Positions 33,381-42,973 are shown, counted from the stretch's first letter. The stretch: DNA of 54,138 nt from Flavobacterium sp. UBA4098 (GCA_002382495.1 DFXW01000026.1:1-54138), one strand, 5' to 3'. Notes: generated from the letters alone by a model not told the origin. Made by a program: numbers and translations.

Positions 33381-34025
33381 TTATTTAATGGAGCGAAAAG
33401 TTAAGTTAATTCTTGTTCCAATGGGTTTAGCCGTTTTTGGAATTTGGTGTTTCCAAAAATGTTGGGTGCTTCCTTTCATTAATAAAAGACTGCCGTGTTC
33501 TAATACAATACTCTTTTTAGCATCAGCTATTGTATTGTGTTTGAGCTGAAAAACCCGTTCTGTACCGAAGCTTAACGAGGCAATAGTTGGGTTGGTTCCT
33601 AATTCTTTTTCGTTATCGGCATGCCAACCGTTACTGTCTTTTCCGTCTCGGTATTGATTGAGTAATACGGTGGTAAATTGACAGCCGGTTGTCTCCTCAA
33701 TATAGTATTTTATTTTTTGCAAAAGGGAATTCCAAGGATGTGGTTGCATCTTGATATTCGAATAAGAATAGGGCTTTCCTTCATTGCCATACAAAGCAGT
33801 CAATCGCGGTTGTGGATGTGTTTTGCCGAAGATTGTAATGTTATCTTGTTGCCAAGCAATATCTTGAAGTAATTCGGTATAGATTTTATCTGCTTGTATT
33901 TTGTCAAAAAACTGCGGGTAATAGATAATCTCGGCATCAGGTAAATCCAATACAACGGGCTCCGATTTAAATAATGACTCCAAACTAGTTGTTAATTTGT
34001 TTGCGATCCATTTCAGATAAGTCAC
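33381..34025 (-). CDS. alkB: AlkB-like 2-oxoglutarate/Fe(II) dioxygenase
   Basis: A 214-aa dioxygenase with WHADNEKELG (HxD iron ligands), QHFWKHQIPKT (third His) and TRINLTFR (2-oxoglutarate-binding Arg). LNQYRDGKDSNGWHAD matches the AlkB/ABH2 family. It should remove alkyl lesions from DNA or RNA. The start overlaps the upstream DUF2721 gene by 41 bp. Confidence 0.92.
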   Translation of the reverse strand: MTYLKWIANKLTTSLESLFKSEPVVLDLPDAEIIYYPQFFDKIQADKIYTELLQDIAWQQDNITIFGKTHPQPRLTALYGNEGKPYSYSNIKMQPHPWNSLLQKIKYYIEETTGCQFTTVLLNQYRDGKDSNGWHADNEKELGTNPTIASLSFGTERVFQLKHNTIADAKKSIVLEHGSLLLMKGSTQHFWKHQIPKTAKPIGTRINLTFRSIK

Positions 34026-34398
34026 TTAAATGCAAACGCAAAGCATTGACTGAAATACTGATTTCCCAAAACGACAAACCAAGCGATATTAAAAGACTCA
34101 ACAAACTCAATCCGAACAAGTAAATGCTGATTCCTGGTTCGTCAAAAAACAACAATAGCATGGCAAAAACAGATAAAAACAAGCATAAAACTCCCGCCAT
34201 TTGCATGTACCGAATTAAGGTTAGGCGCAGATTCAGATTTTTGATTTCCAATAAAATCATGCTATTCTCTTTCTCTTTGTATACTTTTTTTAGTCCACGG
34301 ATAATACTAGCAATAGTTAAGAATCGATTGGTGTAGGCCAAAAGAATTAACGAGGTAGCTGAAAATAGTAGTGCAGGAGTTCCGATTTCTAAAGTCAT
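33985..34398 (-). CDS. DUF2721 membrane protein
   Basis: This 137-aa protein has three predicted TM helices (about residues 5-25, 65-90 and 95-115). A charged cytoplasmic segment RGLKKVYKEKENSMI lies between helices 1 and 2, as in the DUF2721 family. The function is unknown. It overlaps alkB by 41 bp in another frame, so the two are probably co-transcribed. Confidence 0.85.
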   Translation of the reverse strand: MTLEIGTPALLFSATSLILLAYTNRFLTIASIIRGLKKVYKEKENSMILLEIKNLNLRLTLIRYMQMAGVLCLFLSVFAMLLLFFDEPGISIYLFGLSLLSLLISLGLSFWEISISVNALRLHLSDLSEMDRKQINN

Positions 34399-34831
34399 AA
34401 TAATATGAATGTTGTTTCTAGCAACAAAGTTCGGGATTCTTTTTTAAATTAAATCAGAATAAACAGATAAACAGTTTTGTATAAAATAAAATTATAGGTA
34501 TCATAATAACTATAAATGAAAATTTATGATTTTTATTTACCAATTTTAAAAAAAATTGAGGGTAGATAATAATTTTCTCCCGATCAGAGACCAACTTTCG
34601 GGTTTGTTTAAAAATGTTAAGTTTTGTTTTTAATAATTTAGTGAATTAGTACAGCTAAATTGTAGTCATCTTTTTAAGAAAACTTAGAAAGATGACTTTT
34701 TTTTTGATTATGGCATTAGTCAGAAATAAAAACTAGTTTGGTTTTTTTAGTGTTATTTTTTTGAGTTTATTTACTAATTGGTGTAACAAAATAAAAAAAT
34801 AGATACTAAATCATCGAACAAAAAATTATAA
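34399..34831. other. 433-bp divergent intergenic region with a structured leader candidate
   Basis: It separates the minus-strand DUF2721 gene from the plus-strand barrel gene. It contains a small hairpin near the DUF2721 start (TTGTT...CAACAA, about 34415-34428). A GAGGGTAG...CTCCCGA/TCGGG structured stretch follows (34558-34605), then a terminator-like hairpin at 34664. AT-rich sequence runs from there to the barrel ATG. No convincing open frame is present. Confidence 0.6.
34664..34705 (+). terminator. terminator-like hairpin upstream of the barrel gene
   Basis: AGTCATCTTT (34664-34673) pairs with AAAGATGACT (34688-34697), followed by a T run. No plus-strand gene precedes it, so it would end a leader or small RNA started within the intergenic region. 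Confidence 0.65.
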
Positions 34832-36943
34832 ATGAAAAAGATTTTTATTTTACAAGCCTTATTTTTCGCATCGGTTCTTCAACTTGCTGCTCAAGAAACT
34901 TCAAAAAAAGCGGAAGAGCTTAAGGAAGTTACTATTACTAAAACTAAAAAAGCCATTGAGCAAAAAGCAGATCGTACCATTTTTGATTTTGCCAGTCAGC
35001 CTAGTTTGAATTCTGGTTCTGTTTTAGAAGGATTGAAAAAGTTGCCGGGTTTAATTGCTTCAGATATTGCCGGAATGATGTATCAGGGAAAACAATTAGA
35101 AGTGTTTATGGACGGTCGTCCGTTAAATATTTCTTCCAATGAACTGAACGGTTTTTTAGAAGGGATGCCTGCTAATGCGATTGAAAGAATTGAAATTATT
35201 ACCCAACCAGGAGCTGAATTCCCTGCCACTTCAGGAGGAGCAATTCTAAATATTATCACCAATAAAAATGCAAAGAACTTTTTAAGTGCAACCTACACCA
35301 ATAGTACTAATATTACTAATTATGATCGTCTAAGATGGAGAGTCAACAATAGTATTTTGCTTAATGCTAAGAACAAGTATTTTGGGTGGCAATTAAATAT
35401 GGGTCAAAATTATAGAGAAAGTGCTACTTGGGGTTCTTTTACTAAAATTGAAAATCAGGTTAGTTCGTTACTTTCTCAGGTTAATTCGGATCGACTAGGG
35501 AGGTCTAACTTCATGAAATCGTCTTTAACATTTGATTTGAAAAAAGACCGCTTGTTATTAAACTACGACTTAAATCTAAATAATAATAATAGTGATACAG
35601 ATTCTAAAGGAATTGGTTTTTCTTCATTAGATGCTACAAATTCTCAATCTATTCGACAAGATGCTGTAGCCACTTATCAAAAACGATTTGACGATAAAAC
35701 AAAGAAGTTGGATTTTGTTTTAAATTTCAATCATAATACGAATGAATTTTTGCTAAATACTGCAGGAATCGTTGCGCCAGTTCTGGACAATTCTTCTTTT
35801 CAGAAATATTTGAATTTTAAATTTGATTACTCACAACCCATTTCATTTTCGGATGAAGGGAAAATTAGCTTTGGTGGACTTCGTGATGATTTAATTTTTC
35901 AAACGCAAAGTAAAGGGATTACGAATTTAGATTATGAAAGAAGTACTACTGCAGGGTATTTTGAATTACAAACCAAGTTTAAAAGTTTAAGTTTTATTGT
36001 AGGTGGACGCGCTGAAGATTATTCTATCACTGGAAAGACACTTACTACTGAATTAATACCTTTTCAGCAATTTCGTTTTTTTCCAAACGCCAGTGCACAG
36101 TACAATTTGAACAAGAATGTTTTCTTTAATGTGAACTACAATAAGAAAATTACGTTACCAAGTACTTCTGCTTTGAACCCAAACAATACCAGTTACCAAA
36201 ATCAAAATATTAATAATACAGGTAACCCTAATTTACAGCCTACAATTTTTGATAATTATGAAGTGAAGTTGAGTGCTTACGATTATGCATTTATCGGATA
36301 TTCGGTTAGTAATGCGAAAAATCAAGTAGTGCAACGCATAAACTTGAATCCCCGTTCGAATGTTGTGATCAATACTTTTGAGAATGTACCAGAACTTAAA
36401 GTGCATAACTTCAACATAGGAATGCCAATTCCGTATATGTTGTTTACCAAAGGAATTGCTGAAACGATGAAAATGAATGTCAATCCAGATGAGATGAACT
36501 TTCTATTTGTATACGCAGCCTATCAGTTGCACCAAATTCCTACATTAGATACTCGTGGTTTTTGGATTTATAATCTAATGTCGCAATTGGTTTTACCAAG
36601 TAAAATTAAGTTTGTAACTAATTTTAGTTATATCACTGCTAATGGCAATTACTATTATTTCCTTGCAGAAAAACCTTTTAACAACTCGTTGGATCTATCT
36701 TTCTCAAAGAAGTTTTTCAACGATCGATTATCTGTTTCAATCAATGTGGATGATTTACTCAATACAAACCGCATTGTTTTCAATTCGGTAAATACTCCTT
36801 TATTTTTGACTAGTAAACAAGATACCCGTCGTTTTGGATTTAGTATTAATTACAAGATTCCAACGAAGAATAAATTAGCGAGAGAAACCCCAATTTTATT
36901 GAACAAGGATAAAAAAGAAGAAACCGGAATTATAGGAAACTAA
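34832..36943 (+). CDS. outer membrane beta-barrel protein, TonB-receptor-like (OMP_b-brl_3 type)
   Basis: This 703-aa protein has a signal peptide (residues 1-20, ending AAQ). A plug-like domain follows: LEGLKKLPGLIASD, QLEVFMDGRPLNIS, IERIEIITQPGAEFPATSGG and ILNIITNK. The rest is a long, alternating, aromatic-rich barrel. The N-terminal carboxypeptidase-regulatory-like domain usual in this family is missing. It may import a ligand with TonB; the ligand is unknown. No SusD-like partner follows, only the convergent htpG gene beyond a terminator. Confidence 0.88.
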   Translation: MKKIFILQALFFASVLQLAAQETSKKAEELKEVTITKTKKAIEQKADRTIFDFASQPSLNSGSVLEGLKKLPGLIASDIAGMMYQGKQLEVFMDGRPLNISSNELNGFLEGMPANAIERIEIITQPGAEFPATSGGAILNIITNKNAKNFLSATYTNSTNITNYDRLRWRVNNSILLNAKNKYFGWQLNMGQNYRESATWGSFTKIENQVSSLLSQVNSDRLGRSNFMKSSLTFDLKKDRLLLNYDLNLNNNNSDTDSKGIGFSSLDATNSQSIRQDAVATYQKRFDDKTKKLDFVLNFNHNTNEFLLNTAGIVAPVLDNSSFQKYLNFKFDYSQPISFSDEGKISFGGLRDDLIFQTQSKGITNLDYERSTTAGYFELQTKFKSLSFIVGGRAEDYSITGKTLTTELIPFQQFRFFPNASAQYNLNKNVFFNVNYNKKITLPSTSALNPNNTSYQNQNINNTGNPNLQPTIFDNYEVKLSAYDYAFIGYSVSNAKNQVVQRINLNPRSNVVINTFENVPELKVHNFNIGMPIPYMLFTKGIAETMKMNVNPDEMNFLFVYAAYQLHQIPTLDTRGFWIYNLMSQLVLPSKIKFVTNFSYITANGNYYYFLAEKPFNNSLDLSFSKKFFNDRLSVSINVDDLLNTNRIVFNSVNTPLFLTSKQDTRRFGFSINYKIPTKNKLARETPILLNKDKKEETGIIGN

Positions 36944-36948
36944 ATAAA

Positions 36949-36980
36949 AAATCCTGCTAGTATCTAGCAGGGTTTTTCTT
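36949..36980. terminator. bidirectional terminator between the barrel gene and htpG
   Basis: CCTGCTAG, loop TAT, CTAGCAGG, with flanking AAAAAAT and GTTTTT, centred 20 bp after the barrel stop. It can serve both convergent genes. Confidence 0.75.
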
Positions 36981-36996
36981 TTATACGAAGTTCGTA

Positions 36997-38880
36997 TTAT
37001 TTTAAGATGTCAAAACTACGTTTTACAAAAGCGGTTAGAGCTTCTCCTTTCAATAAATTTTGAGATAACTTAGCCAAATCTAAAGCTTGTTTGATCAAAC
37101 TTTCTTGAGCGGTTTTGTCTTCGGTGTTCAAAATGGTGGTAGCCAAATCAGAATTGGTGTTCACCACTAAGTTATACATTTCGGGCATATTGCCCATACC
37201 AAACATACCGCCACCGGTTTGACTCATTTCTTTCATTCTTCGCATGAACTCCGGTTGCGTAATAATGAATGGTGCCGATTGACTATCTAACGCCTCTAAT
37301 TGTACCGTATAGTTTTGCTTTGGTACAATCGTTTCCACTACCGTTTTCAAACTCGTTTGTTCTTCGTCTGATAATTTAGAAATAGTAGTGTCTTCTTTTT
37401 TGATTAAATTATCAATATGGTCTGAATCCACACGTACAAAAGTAAGGTCGCTGTTATCGCCTTCAATCTTTTGGATCAGGTGCGAAATAATTGGCGAATC
37501 CAATAACAAGACTTCGTATCCTTTTTCTTTTGCAATTTCGATATACGAGTGTTGTGCTTCTTTATTGCTAGCGTAAAGTATTACTAATTTGTCGTTTTTA
37601 TCGGTTTGTTTTTCTTTCAGCTGTTCTTTTAATTCGTCCAAAGTAAAGTATTGGTCATCTACAGTTGGGTACAAAACAAACGCGCCTGCTTTTTCATAGA
37701 ATTTATCTTCAGACAGCATTCCGTATTCCAAAACAATTTTGATATCGTTCCATTTTTGTTCAAAATCAGCACGATTCTCATTGAATAAAGCTTTTAATTT
37801 ATCGGCTACTTTACGAGTAATGTAATTCGAGATTTTCTTCACAGCAGCATCTGCTTGTAAACCAGAACGCGAAACATTCAAAGGAATGTCTGGTGAATCA
37901 ATCACACCTTTCAGCATTGTAAGGAATTCAGGTACAATGCCTTCGACATTATCGGTAACAAATACTTGGTTTTGGTACAATTGGATTTTGTCTTTCTGAA
38001 TTTGTAAATCCGATCCTAATTTAGGAAAGTACAAAATTCCAGTTAAGTTGAACGGATAATCTACATTCAAGTGAATGTTGAATAAGGGCTCTTCAAACTG
38101 CATTGGGTACAATTCGTGGTAGAATTTTTTGTAGTCCTCTTCGTTTAATTCAGCCGGTTGTTTGGTCCAAGCCGGATTTGGATTGTTGATAATATTGTCT
38201 ACTTCAATAGTTTCTGGTTTTGAATCTTCGGCAGCACCTTCTGGTAAAGGAAGTGTTTCTGTTTTGGTTCCAAATTTAATTGGAATCGGCATGAATTTAT
38301 TATAACGATTCAGTAATTCTCTAATTTTAGCTTCTTCTAAAAACTCCAAAGAATCTTCGGCAATATGCAAGATGATTTCGGTACCTCTATCAGTTTTGTT
38401 AGCAGGTTCTAAAGTAAATTCGGGACTACCGTCGCAAGTCCAGTGCGCTGCAGGTTCGTCTTTGAATGACTTAGTGATGATTTCTACTTTTTCAGCCACC
38501 ATAAACGCTGAGTAGAATCCAAGACCAAAGTGTCCAATAATTCCGGAATCTTTAGCCGAATCTTTGTATTTGTCCAAGAATTCTTCTGCTCCAGAAAAAG
38601 CGACTTGGTTAATGTATTTTTCTACTTCGTCAGCTGTCATCCCCAAACCTTGATCAATGATGTGCAGTTTTTTGCCTTCTTTGTCAATTTTTACTTCAAT
38701 AATGGGATTTCCGTACTCTACTTTGGCTTCGCCAATGCTTGTTAAGTGTTTTAATTTTAAGGTAGCGTCTGTTCCATTTGAAATCAATTCGCGCAAGAAA
38801 ATTTCGTGATCGCTGTATAAAAATTTCTTGATTAATGGGAAGATGTTCTCTACCGAAACATTAATTTTTCCAGTTGTCAT
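36997..38880 (-). CDS. htpG: molecular chaperone HtpG (Hsp90)
   Basis: A 627-aa dimeric ATP-dependent chaperone of the cytoplasm. The N-terminal ATPase shows FLRELISNGTDATLKL (ATP-lid Asn), HIIDQGLGMTADEV and GIIGHFGLGFYSAFMV. The middle domain has PLNVSRSGLQAD. The C-terminal part contains a Met/Gly-rich segment (GGGMFGMGNMPEMY) as in Bacteroidota homologues. Length is normal. Confidence 0.96.
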   Translation of the reverse strand: MTTGKINVSVENIFPLIKKFLYSDHEIFLRELISNGTDATLKLKHLTSIGEAKVEYGNPIIEVKIDKEGKKLHIIDQGLGMTADEVEKYINQVAFSGAEEFLDKYKDSAKDSGIIGHFGLGFYSAFMVAEKVEIITKSFKDEPAAHWTCDGSPEFTLEPANKTDRGTEIILHIAEDSLEFLEEAKIRELLNRYNKFMPIPIKFGTKTETLPLPEGAAEDSKPETIEVDNIINNPNPAWTKQPAELNEEDYKKFYHELYPMQFEEPLFNIHLNVDYPFNLTGILYFPKLGSDLQIQKDKIQLYQNQVFVTDNVEGIVPEFLTMLKGVIDSPDIPLNVSRSGLQADAAVKKISNYITRKVADKLKALFNENRADFEQKWNDIKIVLEYGMLSEDKFYEKAGAFVLYPTVDDQYFTLDELKEQLKEKQTDKNDKLVILYASNKEAQHSYIEIAKEKGYEVLLLDSPIISHLIQKIEGDNSDLTFVRVDSDHIDNLIKKEDTTISKLSDEEQTSLKTVVETIVPKQNYTVQLEALDSQSAPFIITQPEFMRRMKEMSQTGGGMFGMGNMPEMYNLVVNTNSDLATTILNTEDKTAQESLIKQALDLAKLSQNLLKGEALTAFVKRSFDILK

Positions 38881-38971
38881 AGTGTATAAATTTTAAGTTT
38901 AAATTGATGGTTTCCCAGTTTTCAAATAGAATACCATTTTATAAAAATGTGACAAATTGTCGCAACCCTTC

Positions 38972-39000
38972 TTGGATTCAAATTAAACATTGTAAATTTG
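38972..39000 (+). promoter_or_regulatory. promoter of the ABC ATPase gene (TTG-N18-TAAATTTG)
   Basis: TTG at 38972-38974 and TAAATTTG at 38993-39000. The -7 element ends on a TTG that would otherwise be an early start codon, so ATG 39019 is the likely start, with a leader of about 15 nt. Confidence 0.65.
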
Positions 39001-39018
39001 GCTTCTTTAAATCCAACC

Positions 39019-39951
39019 ATGCTCGAACTTACGAATATTTCGTTTACCTATATTGATAAAGCCGTAATTAATGGGCTTAGTTTTGTGGCGCAACAAGGTC
39101 AAAATATTGCCGTCATTGGCGAAAGCGGTTGTGGTAAAAGTACCTTGCTCAAGTTGATTTATGGTTTGTACGATTTGGATTCGGGAAACATCAATTATAA
39201 TGGAAATCCTATTTTAGGTCCCAAATACAATTTGATTCCAGGTGAGGATTACATTAAATATTTGGCACAGGATTTTGATTTGATGCCTTTTATCACTGTC
39301 GAAGAAAATGTGGGTAAATTCCTTTCGAATATTTACCGAGATAAAAAGAAAGCTCGTGTTCAGGAATTGTTGGAAATGGTCGAAATGACTGACTACGCCA
39401 AAGTGAAAGCGAAATACTTGAGTGGCGGTCAACAACAACGGGTGGCTTTGGCTAGAGTTTTAGCTTTGGAACCTCAAATTTTATTGTTGGACGAACCCTT
39501 TAGTCAAATCGATTCCTTTCGGAAAAATGCCTTGCGCCGAAATGTATTTCAATACCTAAAAGAAAAAAAAATTACCTGTATCATTGCCACTCACGATAGT
39601 TCGGATGCTTTGTCTTTTTCGGATGAAACAATGGTAATGCAGGACGGAAAAATTATTGCTAAGGATACGCCTCAAAACCTGTATCATCAACCAAAGAACA
39701 AATATGTTGCATCCCTTTTTGGTGAAGTTAATGAATTGGAATGGAACGGAAAAGTTCATTTGGTTTACCCACACCAACTTCAATTAGACCCCAATGGAAC
39801 AGTAAAAGGGACGGTACAGCAATCCTATTTTAGAGGAAGTCATTATTTAATTGCCTTTACTTCCGGTGCACAAATCTTGTTTTTCGAAAATGATACTTGG
39901 CTAAGTGAAGGAACTTTAATTGCTGTAAATAGTTCAATAAAATTGTTATAA
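39019..39951 (+). CDS. orphan ABC transporter ATP-binding protein
   Basis: A 310-aa ABC ATPase. Walker A is GESGCGKST, signature LSGGQQQRVALAR, Walker B ILLLDEPFSQID and H-loop IATHDSSDA. A C-terminal extension of about 80 aa (NELEWNGKVHLVYPHQ...QSYFRGSHYL) looks like a TOBE-type regulatory domain, as in the PotA/FbpC/CysA group of importers. No permease or binding protein is adjacent, so the substrate is unknown. ATG 39019 follows a good promoter. Confidence 0.88.
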   Translation: MLELTNISFTYIDKAVINGLSFVAQQGQNIAVIGESGCGKSTLLKLIYGLYDLDSGNINYNGNPILGPKYNLIPGEDYIKYLAQDFDLMPFITVEENVGKFLSNIYRDKKKARVQELLEMVEMTDYAKVKAKYLSGGQQQRVALARVLALEPQILLLDEPFSQIDSFRKNALRRNVFQYLKEKKITCIIATHDSSDALSFSDETMVMQDGKIIAKDTPQNLYHQPKNKYVASLFGEVNELEWNGKVHLVYPHQLQLDPNGTVKGTVQQSYFRGSHYLIAFTSGAQILFFENDTWLSEGTLIAVNSSIKLL

Positions 39952-39970
39952 ATCGGCTAAATCCGATTTA
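39949..39970 (+). terminator. possible terminator after the ABC ATPase gene
   Basis: TAAATCGG, loop CTAAAT, CCGATTTA, overlapping the stop codon. The following T run is interrupted, so the call is tentative. Confidence 0.4.
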
Positions 39971-40032
39971 TTTATTACTTTAGTTTTTTTATTCCATAAC
40001 GGAAACAATTATTAAAATTTAATACATACAAA

Positions 40033-41040
40033 ATGTACCACTCCAAAATAACAGGCTTAGGATATTATGTTCCTGACAATGTAGTTACTAATGATGATTT
40101 GTCTAAAATCATCGATACGAATGACGAATGGATTCAAGAAAGAACGGGAATTCAAGAACGTCGTCATATTATTCCAGGAAAAGACACTACGACTTCTATG
40201 GGTGTTAAAGCAGCAACAATTGCGATTGAACGCTCTGGTGTAGCTAAAGAAGATATTGATTTTGTGGTTTTTGCCACCTTAAGTCCCGATTACTATTTTC
40301 CAGGACCTGGAGTTTTAGTGCAACGCGATTTGGGTTTGCGAACTGTTGGTGCATTGGATGTTAGAAACCAATGTTCTGGATTTGTGTATGCTTTATCGGT
40401 AGCCGATCAATACATTAAAACGGGAATGTACAAAAACGTTTTGGTAATAGGTTCTGAAGTGCAATCAACCGGATTGGACATGACCACACGTGGTCGAGGT
40501 GTTTCGGTTATTTTTGGTGATGGAGCAGGAGCTGCAGTTTTGAGCAGAGAAGAAGATGTAACCAAAGGTATTTTATCGACGCATTTGCATTCAGAAGGAC
40601 TTCATGCCGAAGAATTAATTGTAAAAGCACCCGGAATGGGCGGTCGTTGGGTAACGGATATTTTAGAAGATAAGAACCCAGACGATGAAAGTTATTTCCC
40701 GTATATGAATGGCCAATTTGTTTTCAAACATGCTGTAGTTCGTTTTGCTGAGGTAATTAACGAAGGCTTGGAAGCCAATAATTTGAAAGTAGATGATATT
40801 GATATATTGATTCCGCATCAAGCGAATTTGCGAATCTCACAATTCATTCAGAAAAAATTCGGATTGAAAGACGAACAAGTGCATAACAACGTGATGAAAT
40901 TTGGTAACACCACTGCAGCCTCTATTCCGATCGCTTTGACTGAAGCTTGGGAACAAGGTAAAATTAAATCTGGCGATACGGTTGTTTTAGCAGCTTTTGG
41001 TAGCGGTTTTACCTGGGCAAGTGCTATTATCAAATGGTAG
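40033..41040 (+). CDS. fabH: 3-oxoacyl-ACP synthase III
   Basis: A 335-aa thiolase-fold condensing enzyme that starts fatty acid synthesis from acyl-CoA and malonyl-ACP. The catalytic triad is C114 (RNQCSGFVYA), H262 (IPHQANLRI) and N292 (FGNTTAASIP). It stands alone, without rpmF-plsX. Bacteroidota often carry more than one FabH-like gene, so a paralogue acting in another lipid pathway cannot be excluded. A clear terminator follows. Confidence 0.9.
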   Translation: MYHSKITGLGYYVPDNVVTNDDLSKIIDTNDEWIQERTGIQERRHIIPGKDTTTSMGVKAATIAIERSGVAKEDIDFVVFATLSPDYYFPGPGVLVQRDLGLRTVGALDVRNQCSGFVYALSVADQYIKTGMYKNVLVIGSEVQSTGLDMTTRGRGVSVIFGDGAGAAVLSREEDVTKGILSTHLHSEGLHAEELIVKAPGMGGRWVTDILEDKNPDDESYFPYMNGQFVFKHAVVRFAEVINEGLEANNLKVDDIDILIPHQANLRISQFIQKKFGLKDEQVHNNVMKFGNTTAASIPIALTEAWEQGKIKSGDTVVLAAFGSGFTWASAIIKW

Positions 41041-41074
41041 TTAAAGTCTAAACTCATTTTATAATCGAAATCAG

Positions 41075-41110
41075 AAAGCCGAAGGATTCAATTCTTTCGG
41101 CTTTTTGTTT
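41075..41110 (+). terminator. fabH terminator
   Basis: A 12-bp stem, AAAGCCGAAGGA with TTCTTTCGGCTTT (one G-T pair), loop TTCAA(T), then a T run. It lies 35 bp after the fabH stop. Confidence 0.8.
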
Positions 41111-41164
41111 TTAGTGTACCAAAACCGACACAAAAAAGGCTATTCTATTTCCTTCTGAAATCCT

Positions 41165-41172
41165 TATATTTG
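41165..41172 (+). promoter_or_regulatory. argS promoter -7 element
   Basis: TATATTTG, 22 bp before ATG 41195, followed by GCACTC. TTC lies at the -33 position (41143-41145) in place of TTG. Confidence 0.6.
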
Positions 41173-41194
41173 CACTCTTAAAAAAACAGATTCA

Positions 41195-42973
41195 ATGTCA
41201 TTACAACACATTCTTACCTCATCTATAGCAAAAGCGATTCAAGATTTATTTGAAGTATCCGTTGATAAAGTAGAGTTTCAGGCTACTCGCAAGGAGTTTG
41301 AAGGCGATATTACGATGGTTATTTTTCCCTTGTTGAAATTGGTAAAAAGCAACCCAGTGGAGTTAGGAAACAAAATAGGGAATTATTTGGTGGAGAACGT
41401 TCCAGAAGTAGCCCGATTTAATGTGGTATCTGGATTTTTGAATATTGTTATTTCAGACTCGTATTACTTGAATTTCTTTAACGGAATCAAAGACGATGTG
41501 AAATACGGTTTTGTAACGCCAAATCCTTCTGACAAGGCGGTAATGGTGGAGTATTCTTCGCCAAATACCAACAAGCCGTTGCATTTGGGACACGTGCGTA
41601 ACAATTTGTTAGGCTATTCGGTAGCAGAAATTATCAAAGCTTCAGGGAAGAAAGTCTATAAAACTCAAATTATCAACGACCGTGGAATTCACATTTGCAA
41701 GTCGATGTTGGCTTGGAAAAAAATGGGTAATGGCGAAACGCCAGAATCAACTGGGCTTAAAGGAGATAAATTAGTTGGAAATTACTACGTAGCTTTTGAT
41801 AAAGCCTACAAAGAAGAAATCAATGAGTTGATGGCGGCTGGTAAAACCGAAGAAGAAGCCAAAAAGCAAGCGCCTATCATTTTGGAAGCACAAGAGATGT
41901 TGCTGAAATGGGAAGCAGGAGACGAGGAAGTGAAATCGCTTTGGGCGATGATGAACCAATGGGTGTATGATGGTTTTGCAACTACCTACAGTAATTTAGG
42001 CGTTAACTTTGATAGCTTTTATTACGAAAGCAATACCTATTTATTAGGAAAAGATGTGGTTCAAATTGGTTTAGAAAAAGGTGTTTTTGAAAAAGATCCA
42101 GACGGTTCCGTTTGGATTGATTTGACTGACGAAGGTTTGGACCGAAAAATCGTGTTGCGTTCCGACGGAACAGCGGTATATATGACACAAGATATTGGTA
42201 CGGCAATCCAACGTGTGAAAGACCACCCCGATGTGGGCGGAATGGTATACACAGTGGGTAACGAACAAGATTACCATTTTAAAGTGTTGTTTTTGATTTT
42301 GCAAAAACTAGGTTTTGATTGGGCTTCAAGCTTGTACCATTTGTCTTACGGAATGGTCGACTTGCCTTCGGGGAAGATGAAAAGCCGTGAAGGAACCGTA
42401 GTCGATGCGGATGATTTGATGCAAGAAATGACAAGTACCGCGCAAACTATTTCGGAAGAATTAGGCAAACTAGAAGGTTATTCAGAAGAAGAAAAAACCA
42501 AATTATATAATACGATTGGCTTGGGTGCATTGAAATACTACATTTTGAAAGTAGATCCTAAAAAACGCATCTTGTTTAATCCAGAAGAGTCGGTTGATTT
42601 TGCGGGAAATACAGGACCGTTTATTCAATATACATATGCGCGTATTCAGTCGATTATTCGTAAAGCGACTTTTGATTTTTCGGCTACAGCCAAAATTAAT
42701 GACTTGCACGAAAAAGAAAAAGAACTGTTGAAACAAATTGAATTGTATCCAGAAGTAATTCAGAATGCGGCTCAAAATCACAGTCCGGCTTTGATTGCGA
42801 ATTATACCTATGAGTTGGTACGCGAATACAATTCGTTTTACCAAGCGGTGCCTATCTTAGGCGAAGAAAACCAAGAAAAGAAAATTTTCAGAGTCCAACT
42901 GTCTAAAAAAGTAGCCGATACGATTGCTTCTTCTTTTAGTTTGTTAGGGATCAATGTTCCGGAACGAATGTAA
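41195..42973 (+). CDS. argS: arginyl-tRNA synthetase
   Basis: A 592-aa class I synthetase charging tRNA-Arg. The N-terminal Add-1 domain is followed by SSPNTNKPLHLGHVRNN (HIGH motif as HLGH) and later DLPSGKMKSREGTVV in place of KMSKS. The C-terminal helical DALR anticodon-binding domain ends in SFSLLGINVPERM. Length is normal, and a terminator follows. Confidence 0.96.
   Translation: MSLQHILTSSIAKAIQDLFEVSVDKVEFQATRKEFEGDITMVIFPLLKLVKSNPVELGNKIGNYLVENVPEVARFNVVSGFLNIVISDSYYLNFFNGIKDDVKYGFVTPNPSDKAVMVEYSSPNTNKPLHLGHVRNNLLGYSVAEIIKASGKKVYKTQIINDRGIHICKSMLAWKKMGNGETPESTGLKGDKLVGNYYVAFDKAYKEEINELMAAGKTEEEAKKQAPIILEAQEMLLKWEAGDEEVKSLWAMMNQWVYDGFATTYSNLGVNFDSFYYESNTYLLGKDVVQIGLEKGVFEKDPDGSVWIDLTDEGLDRKIVLRSDGTAVYMTQDIGTAIQRVKDHPDVGGMVYTVGNEQDYHFKVLFLILQKLGFDWASSLYHLSYGMVDLPSGKMKSREGTVVDADDLMQEMTSTAQTISEELGKLEGYSEEEKTKLYNTIGLGALKYYILKVDPKKRILFNPEESVDFAGNTGPFIQYTYARIQSIIRKATFDFSATAKINDLHEKEKELLKQIELYPEVIQNAAQNHSPALIANYTYELVREYNSFYQAVPILGEENQEKKIFRVQLSKKVADTIASSFSLLGINVPERM

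Noticed and set aside
34558..34705. A known riboswitch class (TPP, cobalamin, SAM or similar) before the barrel gene
   Set aside because: None of the conserved cores I know is recognisable; only generic hairpins and a terminator are visible.
42503..42844. A 113-codon minus-strand open frame in argS
   Set aside because: A shadow of the conserved argS C-terminal domain, with no start context and no recognisable product.
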